A DNA stretch of 64,000 bases from Pseudodesulfovibrio indicus (lineage in GTDB: Bacteria; Desulfobacterota; Desulfovibrionia; Desulfovibrionales; Desulfovibrionaceae). Below, piece by piece: positions 46,722 to 56,217 of this stretch. The notes beneath the pieces were generated by a model. That model did no database searches. It was not told where the DNA came from and saw only the letters and a list, made by a program, of their open reading frames with translations. Each line of letters opens with the position of its first letter. The first letter of the stretch is position 1. The stretch spans positions 3,887,486 to 3,951,485 of the forward strand of contig NZ_CP014206.1 of the NCBI RefSeq assembly GCF_001563225.1. The letters run 5' to 3'. The position numbers were made by a program, and so were the translations under genes.

Positions 46722-47213
46722 TTACTTGATGACCGCTGCGCCGGCCATGGCCACGCTCTCGTCCTCGTCGATGCTGCCGCCGGACACGCCGATGGCGCCG
46801 ATGATGACGTTGTTCTTGTCCACCAGCGGCACGCCGCCGGCGAAGATGATCAGGCCGTCATTGCTGACCTCGATGCCGTAGAGGGGCTGGCCGACCTGGG
46901 AGGCGGCGGCCAGGGCGCGGGTGGGCATGTTGAAGTAGCGGGCGGTGACCGCCTTCTTGATGGAGATGTCGATGCTGCCGATGAAGGCGTCTTCCTGGCG
47001 GTAGAACGCCTTGAGGTTGCCGCCCGCGTCGACGATGGCGATGTTCATCGGGATCTTGATCTCCTCGGCCTTTTTCAGGGCGGCGGCCAGGATGGTCTGG
47101 GCCTGGGCCAGGGTGATGTCGCCGGGCAGGGTCTTGACCGGTTCGGCGGCAAAGCCGGTGGCGGAGAAGAGGACGGTGAAGACGAGAACGAGGGAAAGAG
47201 ACAGTTTGCGCAT
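46722..47213 (-). CDS. exported GlcG/HbpS-family (DUF336) protein
   Basis: 163 residues with a signal peptide (MRKLSLSLVLVFTVLFSATG). The rest is the GlcG/HbpS fold: DITLAQAQTILAAALKKAEE, MNIAIVDAGGNLKAFYRQED, and GGVPLVDKNNVIIGAIGVSG. Family members bind haem or take part in glycolate/haem responses; exported versions often sit in the periplasm. Start 47213 follows AGGAG. No obvious partner adjacent. Confidence 0.88.
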   Translation of the reverse strand: MRKLSLSLVLVFTVLFSATGFAAEPVKTLPGDITLAQAQTILAAALKKAEEIKIPMNIAIVDAGGNLKAFYRQEDAFIGSIDISIKKAVTARYFNMPTRALAAASQVGQPLYGIEVSNDGLIIFAGGVPLVDKNNVIIGAIGVSGGSIDEDESVAMAGAAVIK

Positions 47214-47441
47214 AAGAATTCTCCTGTATGCTGAACGGCCGTCCCGTCCGAGCCGACATGCCCGGGCGTGCAAAACGGCCGTCTCCACCCATATACCTAC
47301 GCCTCCCCCCGGGCCATATCAATCCAATTATTTCGGAAACCTCGATCCTTTTCTCCGCACGGAAACCAGCCCGAAAACGGATTCCCCTCGACCGGGGAGG
47401 CCAAGTCTGGCATTGAGGAGGGACGCACAGGGAGACCGATT

Positions 47442-48443
47442 TTGGAACTCAAACTCTACCCGCCCCGCTCCCCCGTGGCCCAGCGCGAGGCCTGGATCAG
47501 GGCCGCCGTCACCACCGGTCAGGGCGACCCGTTCTGCTGCGCCCCGGAGTGGCAGATGTCCTATCACGAGGCCTTCAACCCCGGCCGCCGCCTGCTCATC
47601 GAGGCCTCGGGCGGGAACGTCCTGGCCTTTGCCGAGCACGCTCCCTCCCCGGACGAGATTTTCCTGACCCCCATCGAGGCCCACTGGTGCTTCGGCTGTC
47701 CCCTGCTGGGCCACGACGCGGTCCCCTTATTCGAGGAGCTGCTGCCCGAGATCGAGCGCCGCTACGCCCCCCGCTTTCCGCGCATCGTGATCAGCGGCGT
47801 GCGCCCGGACGGCCCCCTGCCCGCGCGCCTGATCCGGGCCTTCGCCGACCGCTTCGACTTCTACCTGCTGGCCTCCAGCGAGCAGTGCGGGGCGTCCCTG
47901 GAGGGCGGCCTGGACGGATTCCTGTCCCGACGCTCGGCCAACCACCGCAAGAAGCTGCGCAAACAGCGGAAGCGGACGCAGGAGCAGGGGGTGACCTTCG
48001 AGCGCCACGCCCCGGTCGCCGAGTCCGAGGCCGCCGAAGTCTACGCCCGAATGCTCGACGTGGAGTCCCGGAGCTGGAAGGGCATCGGCCGGTGCGGCAT
48101 GGCCGAGACCCCGGCGCTCGAATTCTACGACGCCATGATGCGGCGGCTCGCCTTGCTGAACGGCTCGCGGATCATCTTCGCCCGGCGGGACGGCCGGGAC
48201 ATCGGCTTCATCTTCGGCGGTCTGGCCGGGGCCGTCTACCGGGGACAGCAGTTCAGCTACGACGACGAGTGGAAGGAATTCTCCATCGGCAACCTGATGC
48301 AGGTGGAGCAGGTCGGCTGGCTGTGCGAGGAAGGCGCGGCCCGCTATGACATGGGGCCTCTGAGCGGCCCCAAGATGGGCTACAAGAGCCATTGGACGGA
48401 AAACCGGGTGCGCATCGAGACCTGGGCGCTCATCCGGAGGTGA
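47442..48443 (+). CDS. GNAT/FemAB-like acyltransferase
   Basis: 333 residues. The C-terminal half has the FemAB/GNAT pattern (GLDGFLSRRSANHRKKLRKQ, SRIIFARRDGRDIGFIFGGL, YRGQQFSYDDEWKEFSIGNL, YDMGPLSGPKMGYKSHW), with an N-terminal half of the same type, suggesting a double GNAT fold. No ATG suits; TTG 47442 with AGGGAG upstream fits. Substrate unknown; possible N-acylation of a sugar or lipid. Confidence 0.78.
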   Translation: MELKLYPPRSPVAQREAWIRAAVTTGQGDPFCCAPEWQMSYHEAFNPGRRLLIEASGGNVLAFAEHAPSPDEIFLTPIEAHWCFGCPLLGHDAVPLFEELLPEIERRYAPRFPRIVISGVRPDGPLPARLIRAFADRFDFYLLASSEQCGASLEGGLDGFLSRRSANHRKKLRKQRKRTQEQGVTFERHAPVAESEAAEVYARMLDVESRSWKGIGRCGMAETPALEFYDAMMRRLALLNGSRIIFARRDGRDIGFIFGGLAGAVYRGQQFSYDDEWKEFSIGNLMQVEQVGWLCEEGAARYDMGPLSGPKMGYKSHWTENRVRIETWALIRR

Positions 48444-48560
48444 TCCGCGCGCAATTCAAAAAAATTATAACGCCCATGCTTTTTCTTTGCTCCCGAAGTA
48501 CGCTATGGGTATCAAGAAAACCCATCCGGGACACGACACCAATCCATACGGGCAGGAGCA

Positions 48561-50705
48561 ATGATCGCACGTTTCCTCTTCGCGGCCATCCTGGTGGTCC
48601 TCGCCTCCGCGGGAGTGGAGGGGGTCCTTGAGTATGAACTTCTCACCCGCAGCAGGAGCGAAGAACGGCTGGCGGTCCTGAACCGCGTCTCCACCCTGCG
48701 TGCCGACCTGGAGAAGGAGCTCATCGAGAATCTCTCGCTCATCTACGGCACGGCCAACTTCATCTCCGTCACCCCCGACATGAACCAGCGCAAGTTCGAG
48801 CAGTACGCCAAGGGCGTTCTCGCCTGGGACCCCCTGCTGCGCAACCTGGCGGCAGCCCCGGATTTCGTCATGGCCTACGTCCATCCCCTTGCGGGCAACG
48901 AGGGGCTCATCGGCTTCGATTACCGGGCCAATTCCAAACAATGGCCCCAGGTCCAGAAGGTCATGGAGACCGGGCGGATGGTCATTGCCGGTCCCCTGGA
49001 CCTGATCCAGGGCGGACGCGGGATCATCGGCCGCGCCCCGGTATTCGCTACCTTCAACGGCAAGCGGGAGTTCTGGGGCATCGTTTCCGCGGTCATCGAC
49101 ACCGACCGCCTCTTCCAGAAAGTCGGGCTGACCCGGACCGGGTTGCGGATCGCCCTGCGCGGCGTGGACGGAGCGGGCGAAGGCGGCGAAATGATCTTCG
49201 GCGAGGAAACCCTTTTCGCCCCGAAGGCGGCCCCGGTAAAGGTCGCGGTCCGGTTTCCTTCCGGCACCTGGGTCATCGCTGCCGCGCCCGGCGGAGGCTG
49301 GGATTCCCGCCCGACGCACGCCGTGGAGTTCCGCCTGCTGACCATGGGCTTCGTGCTCGTCATCCTGTTCATGCTCTACCGGGGCATGCGCAAGAAGCAC
49401 ATCCTGCTCAAGACCCGGCGAACCCTGAACGAGGCCCAGGCCATAGCCAGGTTCGGTAGTTGGGAACTGGATATGCGCACCGGCGTCAGCTGGTGGTCCG
49501 ATCAGGTCTACAGGCTCTACGGCGTGGACCCGGAGGAATTCGAGCCGTCCCTCGACGTCCTGCTTGAACGCATCCCGGAGGATGATCTGCCCGCCGTCAA
49601 AAGCGCCCTGGAAAAGACCGAGCATTCCCGCGAACCCTTCTCGCTGTTCCACCGGATCAACCGGGCCGACGGTTCGCAGATCCACGTCCACGTCCAGGGA
49701 GCAGGGGAATACGGCCCGCGCGGACGGCTGTTGCGCGTGGTGGGCACCATCCTCGACATCACCGAGCAGGTCCGCACCCAGGAAGCCCTGCGCAAGGAGC
49801 AGCTCAAGCTCACGGCCATGGCCGACGCCTCATACGACGCCTTCATCATGATCGACGCCCGGGGCCGGATCCTGTTCTGGAGCCCGGCGGCGGAACGCAT
49901 GTACGGCTGGACCGAAAAAGAGGCCATGGGCAAGGAGATCCACGAGTTGATCGCCCCGGTCTCCTACCACGAGGACGCCAAGGCGGGGATTCGCCGGTTC
50001 GCCGGGACCGGCACCGGCCCGGTCATGGAGTCCATCATGGAATTCGATTCGGTACGCAAGGACGGCTCCATCCTGCCCGTGGAGCGGTCGGTCAGCGCCT
50101 TCCAGGTCGAGGGCGAATATTTCGCGGTGGGCATCCTGCGCGACATCACCGAACGCAAGCGGTTCCTGGAGGAGCTGACCCGGCTGGCCCGGATCGACGG
50201 CATGACCGGCCTGAACAACCGGGCGTACTTCACGGAACTTGCCGAACTGGAGCTGGAGCGCGCCAGACGGCAGGGCCACCCGCTCTGCCTGGTCATGTTC
50301 GACGCCGACCGGTTCAAGCTGGTCAACGACACCTACGGCCACGACGTGGGCGACCAGGTGCTCGTGGGGTTGACCGGGGCCGTGGCCGAATCGATGCGGC
50401 GCACGGACATCCTGGGCCGTCTCGGAGGCGAGGAATTCGCGGCCCTGCTCGTGGATACCGATTTGGAGTCGGCCAGGCTGGTGGCCGAAAAGATGCGCAA
50501 AGCCGCGGAGGACACCACCGTGACCATCCAGGACGGCGTGGTGGTGGACTTCACCATCAGCCTCGGCATCGCCGAGTTCTCCGAGAACGTTCCCGACCTG
50601 GAGCACCTGCTCAGGTTCGCGGACCAGGCCCTCTACCAGGCCAAGACCAGCGGCCGGAATCGTTGCGTCGCCCACGGCGACGCCCCGCCTGATCCGGCCC
50701 CATAG
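48561..50705 (+). CDS. CHASE-PAS-PAS-GGDEF diguanylate cyclase
   Basis: 714 residues. Two membrane helices (about 2-22 and 255-275) enclose a periplasmic CHASE sensor (IYGTANFISVTPDMNQRKFE, GFDYRANSKQWPQVQKVMET). Then PAS 1 (FGSWELDMRTGVSWWSDQVY), PAS 2 (DASYDAFIMIDARGRILFWS, MYGWTEKEAMGKEI) and a C-terminal GGDEF domain (MTGLNNRAYF, DADRFKLVNDTYGHDVGDQV). The active site reads GGEEF (near residue 622), which is catalytic in this family, so it should make cyclic di-GMP in response to an external ligand. No EAL domain. Confidence 0.93.
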   Translation: MIARFLFAAILVVLASAGVEGVLEYELLTRSRSEERLAVLNRVSTLRADLEKELIENLSLIYGTANFISVTPDMNQRKFEQYAKGVLAWDPLLRNLAAAPDFVMAYVHPLAGNEGLIGFDYRANSKQWPQVQKVMETGRMVIAGPLDLIQGGRGIIGRAPVFATFNGKREFWGIVSAVIDTDRLFQKVGLTRTGLRIALRGVDGAGEGGEMIFGEETLFAPKAAPVKVAVRFPSGTWVIAAAPGGGWDSRPTHAVEFRLLTMGFVLVILFMLYRGMRKKHILLKTRRTLNEAQAIARFGSWELDMRTGVSWWSDQVYRLYGVDPEEFEPSLDVLLERIPEDDLPAVKSALEKTEHSREPFSLFHRINRADGSQIHVHVQGAGEYGPRGRLLRVVGTILDITEQVRTQEALRKEQLKLTAMADASYDAFIMIDARGRILFWSPAAERMYGWTEKEAMGKEIHELIAPVSYHEDAKAGIRRFAGTGTGPVMESIMEFDSVRKDGSILPVERSVSAFQVEGEYFAVGILRDITERKRFLEELTRLARIDGMTGLNNRAYFTELAELELERARRQGHPLCLVMFDADRFKLVNDTYGHDVGDQVLVGLTGAVAESMRRTDILGRLGGEEFAALLVDTDLESARLVAEKMRKAAEDTTVTIQDGVVVDFTISLGIAEFSENVPDLEHLLRFADQALYQAKTSGRNRCVAHGDAPPDPAP

Positions 50706-50735
50706 GGCCTTGGCCCAGGATTTGACGCGCGAAGA

Positions 50736-52025
50736 TCAGAAATCGTAGACCTGGAACATGAGGTCCACCTGGGTGAGCACGCCCACCAGTTCCTCGCCCT
50801 CGACCACGGCCAGCAGCCCCTCGCGGGCATCGCACAGAAGTCCGATCGCCTCGCGGCAGCCCGCGTCCGGGGCGAGCCTCGGAATGTTGCGCCGGGTGTA
50901 TCCCTTGACCGGCACGTCGAGCCTGCCCGTGTCCTCGGCCTTGGCGCATTCGAGCAGGGAAAGCCCGCCGAGCAAGGTTCTGCCCCGGCAGACCATCAGG
51001 CCGCAGCCGTTGCCCTCGGCGATCCGCTGAACGGCCTGGCCCATGGAGGCGTCCTCGTCGATCATGAACTTGTCCGGATCGGACATCACGGTCCGCACCT
51101 CGGTCTTGTCGCCGCATCCCTGCGCCAGGAGCGCCTGCACCCGGCGCGCGGCCTCCTCCGGGCCGGTCTTGCGGATGATGGCCGATCCCGCACCGGGATG
51201 CCCGCCGCCGCCCAGGGCGCGCATGACCTGGCCGATGTCCATGAACCGGGGCTTGCCCCGACCGATGACCATGCACTTCTGCGAGTCCGCCTGGAACAGC
51301 CCGAAGGCCGCATCGAGCCCCTTGAATTCGCGATATTTCTCCACCAGCGGCCCGAGGGAGGTCAGCCCGCTCTTGACCTGCATGGCGCTGATCCCGACGC
51401 GGGCCGCGCCCACGGTCACGGTCGCCGACTCCTCCAGCATCCTGCCGAAGACCTCGGTGTGGGCGTCGTCAACGGTGTCGTCCAGGTAGGCGGAGACCAC
51501 GTTCAGGTCCGCGCCGTTCTCCAGGAGATAACCGACCATGGCCGCATCCCTGGCGGTGACCGACGGGTAGCGCAGGCAGCCGGTGTCGGAATAGATGCCG
51601 AGCAGGAACAGGGTGGCGTGCATGGGGGCCATGGCCGCGTCGCGCCGTTTCAGCTCCTCCAGGAGCAGGGTCACGGCCGCGCCGACCTCCTCGCGGTGGG
51701 TCTCGCCGCTCTCGATGGTCACGCCCTCCATGTGGTGGTCCCAGCAGATCACCTCCAGCCCGTCCCGCCCGGCCAGGGCGTCCATGCGGTCCAGCCGCCG
51801 CCAGCTGTTGGCGTCGACCACCACCAGGGAGGACACGGGGTCCAGGTCGAATCCCCGCCGGGGCTTGATCCGCAGGATGTTGCCGTGGAGCGCCAGGAAT
51901 TGCCGGACCTCCGGGTTGAGCATGTCGGGCAGCACCCCGATTGTTCCCGGGTACAGGAAGGTGCAGGCCACGACCGAGGCCAGGGCGTCGAAATCGGTGC
52001 CGGTGTGGGTGGTGATGATGCGCAT
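50736..52025 (-). CDS. DHH-family phosphoesterase with CBS domains
   Basis: 429 residues. DHH motifs: HTGTDFDALASVVA (near residue 5-20), VVVDANSWRRLDRMD, CWDHHMEGVTIESGE; DHHA1 end GGGGHPGAGSAI. A pair of CBS domains follows (about 305-425: TVMSDPDKFMIDEDASMGQA, VPVKGYTRRNIPRLAPDAGC, GVLTQVDLMFQVYDF). Resembles the N-terminal half of archaeal-type CCA-adding fusions and nanoRNase/pAp phosphatases. Probably cleaves short oligonucleotides or dinucleotides; CBS domains could sense adenosine nucleotides. Start 52025 (MRIITTHTG). Confidence 0.88.
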   Translation of the reverse strand: MRIITTHTGTDFDALASVVACTFLYPGTIGVLPDMLNPEVRQFLALHGNILRIKPRRGFDLDPVSSLVVVDANSWRRLDRMDALAGRDGLEVICWDHHMEGVTIESGETHREEVGAAVTLLLEELKRRDAAMAPMHATLFLLGIYSDTGCLRYPSVTARDAAMVGYLLENGADLNVVSAYLDDTVDDAHTEVFGRMLEESATVTVGAARVGISAMQVKSGLTSLGPLVEKYREFKGLDAAFGLFQADSQKCMVIGRGKPRFMDIGQVMRALGGGGHPGAGSAIIRKTGPEEAARRVQALLAQGCGDKTEVRTVMSDPDKFMIDEDASMGQAVQRIAEGNGCGLMVCRGRTLLGGLSLLECAKAEDTGRLDVPVKGYTRRNIPRLAPDAGCREAIGLLCDAREGLLAVVEGEELVGVLTQVDLMFQVYDF

Positions 52026-52116
52026 GTGTCGGGCTCTCCGGGGAGGGGTTTCGGGGCTGCGCGCGGTGCGCAAGACCCCTGTAGCACACCCGGCCCGGCC
52101 CGCAAATCCCCCGCCG

Positions 52117-52800
52117 CTAGCCGGACTCGGGGATGAAGACCCTGAAGAGGGTCCCGACCTGGGCGTTGGAGGTGAAATCGGCCCTGCCGCCCAGGTAGTT
52201 CTCGGTCAACAGCTTGATGGAATAGGTGCCCACCCCGCGCCCCCTGCCCTTGGTCGAATAGAAACGCTTGAAAATCTGGCACTGGGTTGCCTGATCCATG
52301 GCCTGGTCATTCCGAACCTCGAAGACCACGTATTTGTTGGCGCTGGAACAGCCGATCCGCACCGTTCCCCCGGGCGGAGTGGCCTCAAGGCCGTTTTTGA
52401 CCATGTTCACCAGGACCCGGTGCAGCAAGGAGAGGTCCGTTTTCAGCACCCGATCGCAGGAATCCCGAGATACGGCGATTTCCCTTTCGGCGGACACGGG
52501 ATGCCGGCGCAGCTCCCGGGCCACGTCCTCGACCACGGACCGGGACAGGATCGCCGTCTTGCTGATGGGATAATCGCCGTTTTCAGCCAGCACGAGATCC
52601 CGCTGACTCGCTATTTCCCCGACCAGCCCGTTCAGGGACAGGCTGAGCAGTTCGAGGGACTCCCGGACATCGTCATCATCATCGCCCAGGAGGAGCTCGA
52701 CCAGGTTGCGCGCACCTCCGGCGGTGTTCATGATGTCGTGGAAAAACACCCTCTCCATCATCTCCCGCCGCTTCAGATCGCTGAAGTGGGTTCGGAAAAC
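52117..52800 (-). pseudogene. sensor histidine kinase, 5' part lost at an IS3-family element
   Basis: Kinase core: H-box ERVFFHDIMNTAGG, N-box NMVKNGLEAT and G-box GVGTYSIKLLTENYLGG are complete. The frame stays open upstream of the ATG at 52761 with kinase-like sequence (FRTHFSDLKRREM) and then enters the IS at 52801, so the sensor domain is missing. No matching N-terminal part is seen on the far side of the element. A short kinase domain from the ATG could still be made but would lack its sensor. Confidence 0.85.
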
Positions 52801-52847
52801 TGGACCAGTAGCTAAGGTGGACGTAAGAAGCCTGAAGGAGGCTTTTG

Positions 52848-53135
52848 ATGTCCAAGCAAAGAAGAAAGTTTACTGCCGAGTTCAAGACCCGTGTCGCCCT
52901 GGATGCTCTGTCCGGCGAGCACACCCTTTCCGAGATCGCCAGCAAGTATGGCGTTCACGCCAACCAGATATCCCAATGAAAGAAGCAGGCCAAAGAGCAG
53001 GTTGCTGCTGGCTTTGCCGGCAAGCCTCAGAAGATCCAGCAAAGCGATGAGGCGCTCATAAAAGAGCCTCACGCCAATATCGGGCAGCTCACCGTGGAGA
53101 AGGATTTTTTGCAACAAGCCTTCGCCAAAATCTGA
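52848..53135 (+). pseudogene. IS3-family OrfA with an internal stop
   Basis: MSKQRRKFTAEFKTRVALDA and the helix-turn-helix of the IS3 OrfA/InsE family, but the Trp codon of the conserved SQWKKQ is TGA (52977-52979). Beyond it the frame continues (KKQAKEQVAAGFAGKPQ ... FLQQAFAKI) to 53135. A single G-to-A change explains it. Confidence 0.88.
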
Positions 53136-53176
53136 GCTGCGAGCGAAGGCGTGAAATCGTCGACACGGGCCACCCG

Positions 53177-54009
53177 GTGCTTAGTGTCCGGCGGCAGTGC
53201 GAAATCCTCAAGCTGCACCGTTCAACGTATTACTACCAGCCGATCGGCGAGTCCGAGTACAACCTGACGTTGATGCAACGCATCGACGAGTTGTTCATGG
53301 ATCTGCCATTCTTCGGCTCCCGGCAAATGCGCAACATCCTGCGAGATGAAGGACATTTCGTCGGGCGTAATCGCGTGCGTCGGCTCATGCGCAAGATGGG
53401 GCTGATGGCGATCTATCAGAAACCGAAGACGAGCCTGCCGCATCCGCAACACAAGACATATCCGTACCTGTTGCGGCACCGAGCAATAACGAACCCCAAT
53501 CAGGTCTGGTGTGCGGACATCACGTACATCCCTATGCGGCGTGGCTTCCTGTACCTTGTGGCGATAATGGACTGGCATAGTCGAGCCGTGCTGTCATGGC
53601 GTTTGTCGAACACGATGGACGCTGACTTCTGCGTGGCAGCCCTGGAAGAGGCATGAACCGATACGGCGTGCCGGACATCTTCAACACCGACCAAGGCTCG
53701 CAATTCACGAGCTACGAGTTCACACGGACGCTCAGGCAGGCTGGAGCCAAAATCTCGATGAATGGTCGAGGCCGCTGGATGGACAACGTCATGATCGAAC
53801 GTCTCTGGCGCTCGTTGAAATATGAATGCGTGTATTTGCGGGAGATCGAGACCGGAAGCGAGCTTCGCCGGACCTTGGCCTGGTGGTTTGAGTTCTATAA
53901 CAACCGCCGTCCACACAAGATCTTTGACGGCAGAAAGCCGATGGAGATATATCAGCAACTCAAGCCAGAGGGGTTAACCCCTCTGGCTTGCCCCAGAAAG
54001 GCGGTATAG
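53177..54009 (+). pseudogene. IS3-family OrfB transposase, frameshifted
   Basis: DDE transposase. The first part has RRQCEILKLHRSTYYYQPIG and the first Asp in [10 protein letters not shown]; it stops at 53656 after AALEEA. The next frame opens at 53653 ([19 protein letters not shown], second Asp; catalytic Glu in [20 protein letters not shown]). One missing base at about 53654 separates the halves. The transposase should be inactive. Confidence 0.9.
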
Positions 54010-54190
54010 CCCGTGAAACTGTCCACCTTAGTTTTGCCGCCTGCTGGTCCGAAGAAGTGAACCCACCTCTCTCCTTTTCAAATTTGACTGCTTCCCTGAT
54101 GAGCGAGGGCAGTACGGGCCGTTATGATCGCCTTACGAAAATCAGCCCGCCAGATGACGATGCCGCCCAGCACTAACCATAACAAATCAA

Positions 54191-54220
54191 ACACGCCCGA
54201 GACTGTTGCCTCGGGCGTGT
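54191..54220 (-). terminator. terminator of the rhs unit
   Basis: ACACGCCCGAG (54191-54201) / CTCGGGCGTGT (54210-54220), perfect 11 bp; on the minus strand TTTGATTTG follows. Confidence 0.75.
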
Positions 54221-54228
54221 CGGTGAAT

Positions 54229-54465
54229 CTAAAGGGAGGACAGGAGAATCAATGCCGCAAACGCACCAATGGTGATATAGATGATCCCGTTGATAAGCTT
54301 TTCACGCGGATTCAGTCCTTCATCTTTGTTGAACCAACGTTTCCATGAAAACTGGCGAAGGTCTGTATGACGGGTACGGTACCATTTTCGGATATCCATC
54401 AACCCGCCCCAAGTGCATAGTACAAAGGCAATTGATAAGAATATCTGGCCAGCAATCATTTTCAT
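54229..54465 (-). CDS. small two-helix membrane protein, candidate immunity protein
   Basis: 78 residues. Helices at about 4-22 (IAGQIFLSIAFVLCTWGG) and 57-76 (INGIIYITIGAFAALILLSS) enclose a basic loop (DIRKWYRTRHTDLRQFSWKR). Its ATG overlaps the stop of the Rhs gene (ATGA), the arrangement used for Rhs toxin-immunity pairs. No similarity to a named immunity family is recognised. An alternative is a membrane partner of the Rhs tip. Confidence 0.65.
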   Translation of the reverse strand: MKMIAGQIFLSIAFVLCTWGGLMDIRKWYRTRHTDLRQFSWKRWFNKDEGLNPREKLINGIIYITIGAFAALILLSSL

Positions 54466-55838
54466 TGGGCCCTCCTTTTTTGCTCAAGGGCCTTTTGAAG
54501 CCAGCTATCAGTTAGTTCTGTAGTCGTTGAGGAACCTACAACAGCACCAAGTTTCCCCGCATCCTTGATAGGCTCGATAGGTAATGTCTTGGGTGGGGTG
54601 ATTCGACCAATGCTTTTTCCGGCATTCCCTACGACTTTTCCTGCTCCGGAGCCTATTAATCCACTTATTCCAGATGCAGCGACTTTCCGGACATCATCGG
54701 CTTTGCCTTTCTTGATATACTGGCTCCCGGCTTCATTCAAGGCAGCTGCACCGCCACCAAACAGAAGAGTTGAACCAATACCTCCGCCCATGGTGCTCAC
54801 CGCGCCGGTCGCAGCGCCCAAGCCGACCGATTTGGCATAGTTCCCTGTGCTCATCTTGCCGCTTCTCCAATCATCCCAATTGTCGTAGGCATTGGAGCCT
54901 GCCCCAATCGCGGCTCCTGCAACCGGCACCCAAGCGAACAACCCCATGGGGTCATGCATGTTCACCGGATCATCCAAACAATAGCCATACCAATCCGGAT
55001 CGCCGCCCTTGTCCCCGATGGGATCGGGCGCGGTCCACCGACTGGTGAAGGGGTCGTAGTCCCGCCAGCCGAAGCGGACAAATCCCAGGTCCCGGTCATG
55101 CAGGCCGCCCGCAAAGCCGATGGGCACGCGCAGGCCCGGATTGGTGTCCTCAATGATCCCGCCGAAGGGATCGTAGAGGACTTCCTTTATCACGTCGCCG
55201 TCCGCATCGGCAACCACGCGCAGGGAGCCGACCTGGTCATAATGCAAGGTGAATACGGCCCCGTCCTCGCGCCGCATGGCCGAGGGCAGCCGCTCGTTGT
55301 CCCCGTACCCGAACTCGTAGCCCATTCGCCCGTCGTGGTTCGCGCCGAGCCGGACGAAGTCGAGCCATTGGTAGGCCTCGACAAGTTGGTCGTTGAGATA
55401 CTTGGCGGCCCGTCGGCCCTGCGCGTCGTGTCGGTAGGCGTAGACGCGGCCCTGGTTCTCCACCTCCATCTTGAGCAGCCGGTAGTCCGGCGCGTACTCG
55501 TACAGGTGGTACGTGCCGCCGTTCGACCAGATGGAACGGAACCCGTTGTCGTCGTGCGTGTACCCGTTGTTTCCAGCGCTCATAAGCCGGTTGTCCAGAG
55601 TATAGCGATAATCGCGATAGCCGGACCCCACTGTGGCCGGGAAGTAGTCCCGCTGGCGGCGGCCTTCCCGGTCGTACCAGCACTGGCAGATAAGCCGGTT
55701 GTCCAGGTGCGCCTCGGTAAGCCTTCCGGCCTTGTCGTAGGCATACTTCCAGACAACGGGCCTACCGGCCACGATTTCGGTTTTCTCCACGATTCGACCG
55801 TTCCGGTCATGCTTCAGCCTCATTTCAAATACGCTCAT
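54462..55838 (-). CDS. short Rhs-repeat protein with variable C-terminal domain
   Basis: 458 residues. Residues ~20-290 are YD/RHS repeats ending in the core motif (GLHDRDLGFVRFGWRDYDPF, then TSRWTAPDPIGDKGGDPDWY and DPMGLFAW). After the PxxxDPxG-type junction comes a ~150-residue unique tail, Gly/Ala-rich (GLGAATGAVSTMGGGIGSTL, ASGISGLIGSGAGKVVG) as in membrane-inserting or pore-type toxins. The start at 55838 follows GGAGG. The gene is far shorter than full-length Rhs genes, as in orphan tips. It has higher GC than the rest of the island and may have come separately. Confidence 0.85.
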   Translation of the reverse strand: MSVFEMRLKHDRNGRIVEKTEIVAGRPVVWKYAYDKAGRLTEAHLDNRLICQCWYDREGRRQRDYFPATVGSGYRDYRYTLDNRLMSAGNNGYTHDDNGFRSIWSNGGTYHLYEYAPDYRLLKMEVENQGRVYAYRHDAQGRRAAKYLNDQLVEAYQWLDFVRLGANHDGRMGYEFGYGDNERLPSAMRREDGAVFTLHYDQVGSLRVVADADGDVIKEVLYDPFGGIIEDTNPGLRVPIGFAGGLHDRDLGFVRFGWRDYDPFTSRWTAPDPIGDKGGDPDWYGYCLDDPVNMHDPMGLFAWVPVAGAAIGAGSNAYDNWDDWRSGKMSTGNYAKSVGLGAATGAVSTMGGGIGSTLLFGGGAAALNEAGSQYIKKGKADDVRKVAASGISGLIGSGAGKVVGNAGKSIGRITPPKTLPIEPIKDAGKLGAVVGSSTTTELTDSWLQKALEQKRRAQ

Positions 55839-56154
55839 AAGATATCCTCCGGGCCACTGAGCTGACGGCCCTTTATTTGTTTGCGGAGAGCGTACCATGG
55901 GTTTTTCGGCCCAAATGGGCGAAACACGGCGGTGTCGTTCAATAACGACTTCATGTCGACAGAATGCACGCAGCCGTCGTTAAAAAACAGGTTGGTGTCG
56001 ATCGATTATGCTTGACGGGTTTTTCGAACCTGTATTCATCCGCCCCAACCGCCCGACCTGCAACAGAAAGAGCTAGGGGTGTTTTGGCGGGAGTTATAAA
56101 AACCAAGTATTACAATTCGTTGGTGTTTATGAACGGAGAAAAGGCAACACATAC

Positions 56155-56217
56155 AAGTAGTCGGCTGATCGGGTGCGCCTTGGGCGGCTGATCCCAACGG
56201 GGAAGCCATCCTAAATG
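56155..56217 (+). repeat. ~60-bp module, copy A
   Basis: Contains GTAGTCGGCTGATCGGGTGC, GCGCCTTG, then CGGGGAAGCCATCCTAAATG. Copies B (56576-56639) and C (58279-58340) share the first part closely and the order of parts. Confidence 0.75.

Larger units (their letters stand above)
52801..54050 (+). mobile_element. decayed IS3-family insertion sequence
   Basis: About 1.25 kb. Ends match as inverted repeats: GGACCAG...CTAAGGTGGAC at 52802 onwards, and GTCCACCTTAG...CTGGTCC ending at 54050. Inside are orfA (52848-53135) with a premature TGA, and orfB (about 53177-54009) with a frameshift. A target-site duplication is not evident: the two flanks are different, so the element marks a rearrangement rather than a simple insertion. 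Confidence 0.88.

Noticed and set aside
54360..54390. left attachment site matching the tRNA-Leu end
   Set aside because: Only GGTACCA (7 bases) matches; too short to be more than chance.
55964..56191. 75-codon frame between rhs and fic
   Set aside because: No ribosome-binding site, odd composition, ends inside module copy A.
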